From positions 1-8,438 of the forward strand of contig SLOH01000177.1 in NCBI GenBank assembly GCA_007132595.1: a stretch of DNA of 8,438 nt, written 5' to 3'. The position numbers and the translations under genes are program-made. Source of the DNA: Waddliaceae bacterium (GTDB lineage: Bacteria > Chlamydiota > Chlamydiia > Chlamydiales > SLOH01). The notes beneath the pieces are model-generated. The model saw nothing but the letters and a program-made list of their open reading frames with translations, searched no databases and was not told where the DNA came from. Of the stretch, positions 1 to 5,808 are shown in pieces. Every line of letters starts with the position of its first letter. Position 1 is the first letter of the stretch.

Positions 1-49
1 AGTCTTTACATAAGGTTGATGGGGTTTAAAAAGTAGGTACTAAGAAGTT

Positions 50-763
50 ATGACATTTGAACCCACGCACACAATGTCTGCCTCTAGATCCGCACGCTTC
101 CGTCGCGCGGCCTTCGACTCCATTCCCGCTTTTTTTGGCTATTTCTTCTTAAGCGCAGTGTGGGGTGTCTTGTGGAAACAGTCGGGACTACCCACTTTTT
201 GGGCTCCTTTCTTTAGCTTCTTTGTATATGCAGGAGCCACACAGTTTCTTGCTCTTCCGTTTATCCTAGTTAAAGCAGCTCCGATTGCGATGATTCTTTC
301 TGTCCTTCCTGTCAGTTTAAGAAATAGTTTTTACACAGTGGCTTTGATTGATCGGCTGCCCAAAAAACTGTGGCTTCGCCTTGTCTATACCTTTACACTT
401 GTCGATGCTCCCTTTGCGATACTCACATGCCGTACAGACGAGGAGTGTCGCGATCTTTGGTACTGCATGCCGCTTTTGCTTCTCTCATATTTTTACTGGA
501 TCATTGGGACTTTAGCCGGTCTTTGGTTGGGGAGTTATATTCCAAGTGAATTTTATGCCATGGATTTTGTACTTCCCGCGCTAATTGCCGGTCTTGTGTA
601 TGAGCAGTTAAGGAAGTTTAGCAAATGGTGGCAGCCGCTCCTTGTCGCAGTAGGAAGCGCTGGACTTACAATGTTGACTCTCGGACACGACTGGTTGTTT
701 CCGTCAATTGGGATCTGCGTGGTCGCAATTCTTTATCGTTCGACAAAAGGAGGGATGTCATGA
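50..763 (+). CDS. azlC: AzlC-family branched-chain amino-acid exporter, large subunit
   Basis: This is a polytopic inner-membrane protein of 237 aa, the usual AzlC/YgaZ length. With AzlD it is expected to export branched-chain amino acids or analogues. Family features visible are FVYAGATQFLALP (58-70), a conserved-type segment around SLRNSFYTVAL (89-99), LVDAPFAIL (117-125), and MDFVLPALIAGL near residues 171-182. Several hydrophobic helices fill residues 25-230. The motif usually read as T-D-E in this family is V-D-A here (118-120), so the acidic Glu seems to be missing. The ATG at 50 has only a weak purine stretch (AAGAAG, 42-47) before it. An ATG at 74 (residue 9) is a possible alternative and would remove only a polar N-terminus. 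The gene overlaps azlD by four bases (ATGA), so the two are almost certainly co-translated. Substrate is inferred from the family only. Confidence 0.9.
   Translation: MTFEPTHTMSASRSARFRRAAFDSIPAFFGYFFLSAVWGVLWKQSGLPTFWAPFFSFFVYAGATQFLALPFILVKAAPIAMILSVLPVSLRNSFYTVALIDRLPKKLWLRLVYTFTLVDAPFAILTCRTDEECRDLWYCMPLLLLSYFYWIIGTLAGLWLGSYIPSEFYAMDFVLPALIAGLVYEQLRKFSKWWQPLLVAVGSAGLTMLTLGHDWLFPSIGICVVAILYRSTKGGMS
748..753 (+). promoter_or_regulatory. Shine-Dalgarno site of azlD
   Basis: AGGAGG lies within the last codons of azlC, six nt before the ATG at 760. It is the strongest ribosome-binding site in the window. It decides the azlD start in favour of 760 over the longer open frame that begins at 625 inside azlC. 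Confidence 0.8.
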
Positions 764-1074
764 CTGTTGTTCAAGCATTGATTGCTCTTTCTCTATTAAC
801 GATCATTACAAGGATGGGCCCTCTTTTAGCATCTAATTGGCTCCGTAGCCAGCCTTGGATTAAGGATCTCTCCGCCCAACTTCCGGCGATGATTTTAGTG
901 CTTTTGCTGATTCATCAGTTGGAAGGCTACTACTTAACTTTAAGTCACAAAAGCATTTCGGCGACAGTTGCAATTATTGCAACGCTCGTGATTCAGCACT
1001 GGCGTCGGCAGTTAGTTGTCAGTATTGGTGCGGGTATCTTGTTCTTCTTTGTTATCGAGCAATTCTTCTTATAA
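760..1074 (+). CDS. azlD: AzlD-family branched-chain amino-acid exporter, small subunit
   Basis: This is a 104-aa hydrophobic protein matching AzlD/YgaH in size and organisation, the small partner of AzlC. It begins MTVVQALIALSLLTIITRMG, with the typical early hydrophobic helix followed by an Arg (residue 18). Further helices lie around residues 41-53, 66-80 and 86-103. The start is set by an AGGAGG six nt upstream and by the ATGA overlap with the azlC stop. The same frame is open back to 625, but that upstream part is an out-of-frame reading of azlC with soluble, unrelated composition, so it is excluded. AzlD assignments rest on small size, topology and partnership with AzlC. The family is too diverged for residue-level claims, but the pairing makes the call firm. 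Confidence 0.88.
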   Translation: MTVVQALIALSLLTIITRMGPLLASNWLRSQPWIKDLSAQLPAMILVLLLIHQLEGYYLTLSHKSISATVAIIATLVIQHWRRQLVVSIGAGILFFFVIEQFFL

Positions 1075-1090
1075 CTCGAAGTAAATGGGA

Positions 1091-1133
1091 CACGTGAATT
1101 CAAGCCGCACATTGGAATTTATTTAATCACGTG
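1091..1133. repeat. Inverted repeat downstream of azlCD
   Basis: CACGTGA (1091-1097) is repeated inverted as TCACGTG (1127-1133), separated by 29 nt. Two further T-A pairs become possible if one A is bulged. It begins 16 nt after the azlD stop. It could be a hairpin protecting or ending the azlCD transcript, but no T-run follows, so it is not a standard intrinsic terminator. Each arm also contains the palindrome CACGTG. Confidence 0.3.
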
Positions 1134-1236
1134 GACCTGAGTTAATCAGACCTTCCTTTATTTCGAATCTTAGGAGATGTATTTAAAGAGTCAAAGTGAA
1201 TAGATGCAATATCGGTAAATGATCGCTTGCAGTCGC

Positions 1237-1276
1237 ACCATCGCCGGAGGTTCCTTGATATAAGCTCCGGCGTGGT
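1237..1276. terminator. GC-rich hairpin at the 3' end of the cyclophilin gene (possible terminator)
   Basis: The left arm is ACCA-t-CGCCGGAG (1237-1249) and the right arm CTCCGGCG-TGGT (1265-1276). They pair over 12 bp with a single bulged T at 1241 and a 15-nt loop. It sits 9 nt beyond the cyclophilin stop codon, where a terminator for that leftward gene would be. No T-run follows in the leftward direction. In the rightward direction a T6 run occurs at 1290-1295, 13 nt from the stem, which is too far for a classic intrinsic terminator. The hairpin itself is clear; its role as a terminator is inferred from position. Confidence 0.45.
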
Positions 1277-1285
1277 TAATGCGTA

Positions 1286-1828
1286 TTACTTTTTTGTGAT
1301 CTTAATTGATTTGATTAATACGGGCTCTTCCGGCACGTCATCTAACCCTTTTTGAGAGTGTGTGTCGACTTTTTTGATCGCATCGATAGTTTCCATCCCA
1401 TCAATCACTTTTCCAAATGCGCAGTAGCCGCGTCCTTGAGGAGACTCATCTAGGAAGGTGTTGTCCGCTACATTTATAAAGAACTGCGATGTTGCGCTAT
1501 GAGGGTCTGAGGTTCTCGCCATGGCGATAGTCCCTCTCGTGTTTGAAGGGGCGGTTGCAGCTTCATTGACAATCGGATCTTTTGTCTCTTTTTGTTTAAG
1601 ATCTTTTGTAAACCCGCCGCCTTGAACCATAAAACCGTCGATCACTCGATGAAAAATCGTTCCGTCATAAAATGAATCAGTCACATATGAGAGAAAGTTT
1701 TCAACAGTTTTTGGTGTCTTTTTGTCGTAAAGTTCAATCGTGATGTTTCCTTTAGAGGTTTGAATAACAACTTCGGGCATAGCATAGACCTTGGTAAAGA
1801 GTAATAAAAAAATAAATATTCGAATCAT
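1286..1828 (-). CDS. Cyclophilin-type peptidyl-prolyl cis-trans isomerase, probably exported
   Basis: This enzyme catalyses cis-trans isomerisation of Xaa-Pro bonds and assists protein folding. Numbered from the ATG at 1828 (180 aa), the cyclophilin signatures are FHRVIDGFMVQGGGF (59-73), with the catalytic-type Arg61 and hydrophobic-pocket residues Phe66, Met67 and Gln69. They continue with MARTSDPHSATSQFFINV (103-120) and GYCAFGKVIDGM (134-145). Phe125 occupies the place of the human Trp121, as in many bacterial enzymes. Residues 1-16 (MIRIFIFLLLFTKVYA) look like a short signal peptide with a VYA cleavage site, pointing to the periplasm (PpiA-like). The core, with QK-ETKDPI-NEA and QG-GYC-F, also resembles cytoplasmic PpiB. 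Three starts are possible: TTG 1852 (188 aa), ATG 1828, and ATG 1780 (164 aa, the E. coli PpiB length). The 1780 start has an AAGG eight nt upstream and would lack the signal peptide. I chose 1828 because it yields an intact signal peptide. I give no symbol because ppiA or ppiB cannot be decided. Confidence 0.9.
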   Translation of the reverse strand: MIRIFIFLLLFTKVYAMPEVVIQTSKGNITIELYDKKTPKTVENFLSYVTDSFYDGTIFHRVIDGFMVQGGGFTKDLKQKETKDPIVNEAATAPSNTRGTIAMARTSDPHSATSQFFINVADNTFLDESPQGRGYCAFGKVIDGMETIDAIKKVDTHSQKGLDDVPEEPVLIKSIKITKK

Positions 1829-1883
1829 GACAAAGAGGATAAATGATCCCAAGATTTATTGGAATATGTTACCGTTTGAAAAA

Positions 1884-1890
1884 AAGGTGG
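1884..1890 (+). promoter_or_regulatory. Shine-Dalgarno-like site of the DUF202 gene
   Basis: AAGGTGG ends three nt before the ATG at 1894, placing the AGG core six nt upstream. It supports 1894 as start rather than the in-frame ATG at 1843, whose 17 extra residues are basic, do not resemble the family, and would overlap the start region of the divergent cyclophilin. Confidence 0.55.
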
Positions 1891-1893
1891 AAA

Positions 1894-2271
1894 ATGTCAA
1901 AAGATAAGTTTACAGAACTGCACCATGCAGAGAGAAACACCTTGCTTGCTTATGAAAGGACATATGCTGCGTGGGTGAGAACAGGTCTTACGGCACTAGC
2001 AGCAGGGCTAGGTCTTGAAAAACTATTCAGCGGGACAATCCCTTTTCTTTTAATGAGAAGTTTAACTTTTATGTTAATTTTTCTCAGTATGATTGCGTTC
2101 ATCTCTTCTGCTCTCACATATTTAGAAGTGAAAAAAATCCCGTTTGTTAGAGGCGAGCTGACAACCTCTCCGTATCTGTTGACTAGTTTAAGTCTTCTGA
2201 TGGTGTTTCTTTGCATCTTAATTCTTTACTCCATTTGGAGATACAATCCGCTTGCAGAATCAATCCTTTAA
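1894..2271 (+). CDS. DUF202 / YidH-family small inner-membrane protein
   Basis: This is a 125-aa protein with three predicted membrane helices at about residues 25-45, 53-77 and 93-115. The N-terminal part, ERNTLLAYERTYAAWVRTGL (13-32), matches the DUF202 signature (the N-x-L-A-x-x-R-T pattern with following W/R-T-G), as in E. coli YidH and YidG. The molecular function of the family is not established, so none is assigned. The start at 1894 is preferred because of the purine-rich site just upstream and because the family motif then lies near the N-terminus, as usual. A frame extension to 1843 is possible but unlikely. The gene is divergent from the cyclophilin gene, with about 65 nt between the chosen starts, and lies 50 nt upstream of the Nudix gene, so it may be the first gene of a three-gene transcript. 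I see no convincing promoter in the divergent gap. Confidence 0.85.
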   Translation: MSKDKFTELHHAERNTLLAYERTYAAWVRTGLTALAAGLGLEKLFSGTIPFLLMRSLTFMLIFLSMIAFISSALTYLEVKKIPFVRGELTTSPYLLTSLSLLMVFLCILILYSIWRYNPLAESIL

Positions 2272-2309
2272 TCATGAACTTAACCTGTGTACACGCTTAT
2301 CATTAATTC

Positions 2310-2314
2310 AGGAG
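2310..2314 (+). promoter_or_regulatory. Shine-Dalgarno site of the Nudix gene
   Basis: AGGAG lies seven nt before the ATG at 2322 and fixes that start over the next in-frame ATG four codons in (2331). Confidence 0.7.
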
Positions 2315-2321
2315 CAATTAG

Positions 2322-2819
2322 ATGACAAAAATGTTTAAAGGGCCGCGCTTTGATGTTGAACGAGTCGCTGTAAACGGACATGAGAAAGACTACGTTGCAC
2401 ACCCGGGCGCTGTTGTCATTCTTGCCTTTGTGAAGCAGATGGAGATTTTGCTGATTAAAAATGAGAGATTTGCAGTTGAAAAAACGCTATGGGAGTTGCC
2501 GGCTGGCACTTTAGAAAAAGATGAAAAACCCATTGAAACAGCGAGTCGAGAGTTGATTGAAGAGACCGGCTACAAGGCCTTAACTCTCGATCCTCTTTTA
2601 GAATTTTATACGACACCCGGTTTTTGTAATGAAAAAATACACGCCTTCACAGCGTTAGACCTTGAGCATGTCGGCCAGAATCTAGATGCAACAGAGGTGA
2701 TCACGGTTCACCCCACCTCCTTTACAGAGGCGCTTCAAATGATCGATCGAGGGGAGATCATAGATGGTAAAACGATAACCACATTATTATATTATGAGCA
2801 TAAGAAAACGCGTTTATAA
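2322..2819 (+). CDS. nudF: Nudix hydrolase, ADP-ribose pyrophosphatase type
   Basis: This 165-aa soluble protein has a complete Nudix box, G-x5-E-x7-R-E-U-x-E-E-x-G-U, at residues 62-84 (Gly62, Glu68, Arg76-Glu77, Glu80-Glu81, Gly83, Tyr84). These supply the Mg2+-binding glutamates. LWELPAGTLE directly before and in the box, and a Pro (residue 99, in FYTTPGF) about 15 residues after it, are the hallmarks of the ADP-ribose pyrophosphatase subfamily. That subfamily splits ADP-ribose into AMP and ribose 5-phosphate. Other nucleoside-diphosphate sugars remain possible substrates. The length is slightly short of E. coli NudF (about 209 aa) and closer to the B. subtilis-like form. A good SD site sets the start. 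The 3' end overlaps the channel gene by 26 nt in another frame, indicating co-transcription and probably translational coupling. Confidence is high for Nudix and good for the ADP-ribose subtype. Confidence 0.92.
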   Translation: MTKMFKGPRFDVERVAVNGHEKDYVAHPGAVVILAFVKQMEILLIKNERFAVEKTLWELPAGTLEKDEKPIETASRELIEETGYKALTLDPLLEFYTTPGFCNEKIHAFTALDLEHVGQNLDATEVITVHPTSFTEALQMIDRGEIIDGKTITTLLYYEHKKTRL

Positions 2820-3558
2820 GATTATTTTTGAGAGTGACACTCCTGCGGGAAAATGGTTTGATCTTGCGCTAATTGTTGTGATTATTGCAAGCGTCATCAC
2901 AGTTATGCTCGACACGGTTCAGAGTCTGAATGTTCAATACGGCTCGTTTTTTTATTTGCTTGAGTGGATGTTTACGATTGTCTTTACGATCGAATACCTA
3001 CTTCGTTTATGGTCAACTGACAGACCTCTGCATTACGCAAAGAGTTTTTTTGGTGTTATCGACCTGATCAGTTTTCTTCCCACCTACCTAACTTTGTTGA
3101 TTCCCAGAACCTATTTTTTTCTAACGTTTCGCATCCTGCGCGTCTTAAGAATTTTTCGTATCCTTAAACTTGCAAAGTACATTCAAGAAGCAGATGTCTT
3201 GTTATTGGCACTAAAAAACACGCGGAAAAAGATCTTTGTTTTTCTCTCCGGTCTACTAACGCTGGCCGTAATTTTTGGAGCGATGATGTTTCTGATTGAA
3301 GAGGGCGCTTCCAGTGGGTTTACTAGCATTCCAAGGAGTGTATACTGGGCGATAGTGACAATCACAACGGTCGGTTACGGCGATATCTCGCCGGTCACCC
3401 CACTTGGTCAAATGATTGCGTCATTTACGATGGTTATTGGTTATAGTATCATTGCGATCCCGACAGGTTTTGTGATTTCAGAGATTCAAACTGTAAGAAA
3501 GACAAAAAATTCTCGCCCAAAAGTGTGTTGTAAGGCGTGCGGTCAAGAGCTTGAGTAG
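2794..3558 (+). CDS. Voltage-gated-type potassium channel (six transmembrane helices)
   Basis: This is a 254-aa inner-membrane channel with the full Kv architecture. S1 is at about 21-40 and S2 at 52-72, with Phe64, Glu67 and Arg71 at the charge-transfer positions. S3 is at about 84-103 with Asp90. S4 is at about 108-128 with Arg113, 116, 119 and 122 and Lys125 spaced every third residue. S5 is at about 146-168, the pore helix at 180-191, and S6 at 204-230. The selectivity filter TVGYGD (192-197) is the canonical K+ filter. The regular S4 charges suggest real voltage sensing. After S6 there is only a short basic linker and a tail containing CCKACG (245-250), which resembles one knuckle of the zinc ribbon that ends some bacterial channels of this group. 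No RCK or cyclic-nucleotide domain is present. The ATG at 2794 lies inside the Nudix gene with no clear SD site, so expression probably depends on Nudix translation. Confidence 0.94.
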   Translation: MSIRKRVYKIIFESDTPAGKWFDLALIVVIIASVITVMLDTVQSLNVQYGSFFYLLEWMFTIVFTIEYLLRLWSTDRPLHYAKSFFGVIDLISFLPTYLTLLIPRTYFFLTFRILRVLRIFRILKLAKYIQEADVLLLALKNTRKKIFVFLSGLLTLAVIFGAMMFLIEEGASSGFTSIPRSVYWAIVTITTVGYGDISPVTPLGQMIASFTMVIGYSIIAIPTGFVISEIQTVRKTKNSRPKVCCKACGQELE

Positions 3559-3570
3559 TCTGGTAACGAA

Positions 3571-3620
3571 GGGTTGAACTTAATAATCTCTTTTCCAAAA
3601 GAGGTTCAGCACCCCGTTTT
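3571..3620 (+). terminator. Possible intrinsic terminator of the channel transcript, overlapping the tamB 3' end
   Basis: Twelve nt after the channel stop, GGGT-TGAAC (3571-3579) can pair with GTTCA-gc-ACCC (3604-3614). Nested inside is CTCTTT/AAAGAG (3588-3593 and 3598-3603) around TCCA. A short T4 run follows at 3617-3620. The outer stem needs a 2-nt bulge and an unpaired stretch, so the fold is imperfect. If real, the rightward terminator lies within the last codons of the convergent tamB gene. No T-run follows in the leftward direction. Confidence 0.35.
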
Positions 3621-5808
3621 GGTCATCGTCAATCTCTGCGCGAACGTTAATCGAGGGTGTCAATTCCGTTTCGATACGCACGGCATTTTGCCCCCCTTCT
3701 TCATCAGCATTGGTTAAATTTCTACAGACAGAAACCATTGTACGGTCAGTAATATACTTGCCGATATTTAGGGAAAATCTTGAGGCGTCTCCCGACTCAC
3801 TTGTGACAACTTCAATGCGGTCAAGCCCGGTAGTTTGCTTGATTTGGGTGAGCAGATCGCTTGAGCCGTCTTTGTCCGGTTGAAATGTCGTTGTAGAGGC
3901 GCTTAGCATGTCGCTTTCAGCAGGGGAGAGTTGCGCGATTCCGCGGTTAAAAAGAATCCAAGAGAGGATCTCGCGTTGCGACATCGGAGGGGTGGAGCGC
4001 AGGGAGTAGGTCGGATCGCCTGTGGGTCCTCTGACAAGGAGCTCAATCGTGTTATTTTTAATTGCAACGCGGCCATTGAGTGAAATCGTTGCTTTTTTAA
4101 TATCACCATCAAAAGAAAGTGTTCCTTGTGTCAATGTAAAAACCCTGCCTCCGGCGTTGGCCTCTCCGTTTTTTAGGTGTAGCGCGCCATGATAGGTGTC
4201 CTCATCCATCGTTCCTTTCACTTGGACTTTCCCCATCCATTCGCTAAAAAAGTCTTTCCCTTCGATGCGTGCCGGTTGTTCTGTTTCAATTTCAATATCA
4301 AGTGTGACGGGAAGCGCGCTTTCTTGTTCAGTTAAGACTTGCAGATCGGGTGGGTCTATGACATTGACATATGTCACATTTAAGGTGATCGGATCTTCTC
4401 CCGTCCGTTCGGGGAGTGTGTAGCGAGTGTTATAGCTTAAAAGTTTACCGGTGAGTGCGGCGCCGGAAATGTCTCCCTTAAGATTAAGTTCTCCATGAAA
4501 ATTAGTGGAATAGAGACTCCAATCGGTAAAGTGCCCCTTTTCGATATTTGTTTGTAGGGTGAAGGGGAAATTGTCGTTAAAATCTACTCGTCCGGTTGCT
4601 GTGTAAATCCCTCCTAGCTCATCAACTGCTTTAAAATCTTGCAGAAGAACGCGGCTTAAATTCCCATTAATTGAGGCTTGAACATGGGAGAACTGCAAAT
4701 TAAATTCATCTGACTCAAAAGAGGCATCTTCGATAAAGCAGGCGTACTCAAAAAGGTGGGGAGAAATGTCGCATTTAACATGAATGTCACCGTCAATTTC
4801 AGGGAAATCGGCTTTTACAAGCCTTTCAATCTGGGTGATATTTAGCGTTGTTGACAGATGAGTAATAAACTCTTTTTCTTTGTTGTCGAGTACGTAGTCA
4901 ATATTGAAGTGGTAGGGGTGGTCTAGGTCTTGAAAATCCAGAGACGCTTTACCATTTGCATTGAGACCTCCATATTCTCCCTCGAGGTGGGCGGTGAGGT
5001 TTTCAAAATCTCTTCCTTCCACTTGAAATTTTTGACTTTGCAAATGGAGGATAAAGAATGGGCGTGAAAATTTTCCGGCTAGCGACAATTTTCCAAAAAG
5101 TGATCCTGAAGCGGAAAAGGGGAGTTCCGACAGATCAAGTTGAGTGAGCTGTAGCTCGGAACCATCAATAGAGCCGTCTTTTGAAATCGAGATTTTTCCG
5201 GCGAGCTCTGCCGGACCAAAATGGCCTCGGAGGTTTGAAAAAGAGACCCCTTTTTCTGGATCCATTGAGAAAACTCCTTCAGCCGAAGCTTTGTCAGACC
5301 AAACGAATTGAAACCTGCCACGATCATTTTTAAAATCAATTTTTGTTGCCAGTGTCTCTCTGTTTTTCATATGAATCAAGTCAAGGTAGCCGGTTGCGCT
5401 GTACGCATCAAAATTCACCGATGCGATTCCCTTGAGGCGAAGAGGGGAGGTGTGCGCACTTGCAAGGGAGGGTGTAGTGGTTGCAATCCCGTTAATATCG
5501 AGTTGGGTCAGTGTCAAAGTTTTCTTAAACAAGTCCCAAGGGCGAATTTGCGCCTCAATTTGATCGATCGCAATCACCGGCTGAAGGTCGCGGCTGATGC
5601 GAACATGTTTGGCTCTAAGGTTGAAGGGAGGAGAAAATGAATAAGAGCCGATTTCTAAGTCGTAACCTGTCGATTTCGTGAAATACTCAACGAAGTATCG
5701 CTTGAGGTCATTCTTAACAGGTTCTGTTTCGATTAACAGAATCACAGCAAGAAATATCCCGACAATTGTGGCAAAAATTGCTTCAAAGATTCGGATAAAA
5801 ATTTTCAA
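3580..5808 (-). CDS. tamB: TamB-like translocation and assembly module protein (DUF490), compact form
   Basis: This 742-aa protein is predicted to be anchored in the inner membrane by one N-terminal helix (about residues 7-27). It spans the periplasm as a long beta structure and partners TamA in outer-membrane protein assembly or envelope lipid transport, as established for the family. Residues 40-530 are repetitive beta-strand-like sequence with no enzyme motif. The C-terminal TamB domain is recognisable: a G-x-V-x-V-x-G segment near 526-532, GRVFTLTQGTLSFDG (554-568), REILSWILFNRG (612-623), then IGKYITDRTMVSV (682-694). It ends in LFWKRDY. E. coli TamB has about 1,260 aa, so this version is much shorter. 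The start is TTG at 5808, which shares two bases with the tamA stop. An in-frame TAG six codons upstream rules out an earlier start, and a later start would cut the membrane anchor. Coupled translation with tamA is likely. Confidence 0.88.
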   Translation of the reverse strand: MKIFIRIFEAIFATIVGIFLAVILLIETEPVKNDLKRYFVEYFTKSTGYDLEIGSYSFSPPFNLRAKHVRISRDLQPVIAIDQIEAQIRPWDLFKKTLTLTQLDINGIATTTPSLASAHTSPLRLKGIASVNFDAYSATGYLDLIHMKNRETLATKIDFKNDRGRFQFVWSDKASAEGVFSMDPEKGVSFSNLRGHFGPAELAGKISISKDGSIDGSELQLTQLDLSELPFSASGSLFGKLSLAGKFSRPFFILHLQSQKFQVEGRDFENLTAHLEGEYGGLNANGKASLDFQDLDHPYHFNIDYVLDNKEKEFITHLSTTLNITQIERLVKADFPEIDGDIHVKCDISPHLFEYACFIEDASFESDEFNLQFSHVQASINGNLSRVLLQDFKAVDELGGIYTATGRVDFNDNFPFTLQTNIEKGHFTDWSLYSTNFHGELNLKGDISGAALTGKLLSYNTRYTLPERTGEDPITLNVTYVNVIDPPDLQVLTEQESALPVTLDIEIETEQPARIEGKDFFSEWMGKVQVKGTMDEDTYHGALHLKNGEANAGGRVFTLTQGTLSFDGDIKKATISLNGRVAIKNNTIELLVRGPTGDPTYSLRSTPPMSQREILSWILFNRGIAQLSPAESDMLSASTTTFQPDKDGSSDLLTQIKQTTGLDRIEVVTSESGDASRFSLNIGKYITDRTMVSVCRNLTNADEEGGQNAVRIETELTPSINVRAEIDDDQNGVLNLFWKRDY

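Noticed and set aside
625..759. Open frame extending azlD upstream into azlC
   Set aside because: It reads azlC in another frame, gives residues unlike AzlD, and the AGGAGG site sets the start at 760.
1177..1203. ATG preceded directly by AGGAG with a short open frame
   Set aside because: Only eight codons, and the SD-like bases touch the ATG, so spacing is wrong; no sign of a leader peptide.
1950..2216. 88-codon open frame antisense to the DUF202 gene
   Set aside because: It lies wholly opposite a recognisable family member, has no ribosome-binding site and no recognisable protein features.
2287..2294. GTGTACAC palindrome upstream of the Nudix gene
   Set aside because: Only 8 bp and single; no consistent -35/-10 pair around it that would make it an operator.
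5308..5640. 110-codon open frame antisense to tamB
   Set aside because: No family resemblance and no ribosome-binding site; overlaps conserved tamB N-terminal coding sequence.
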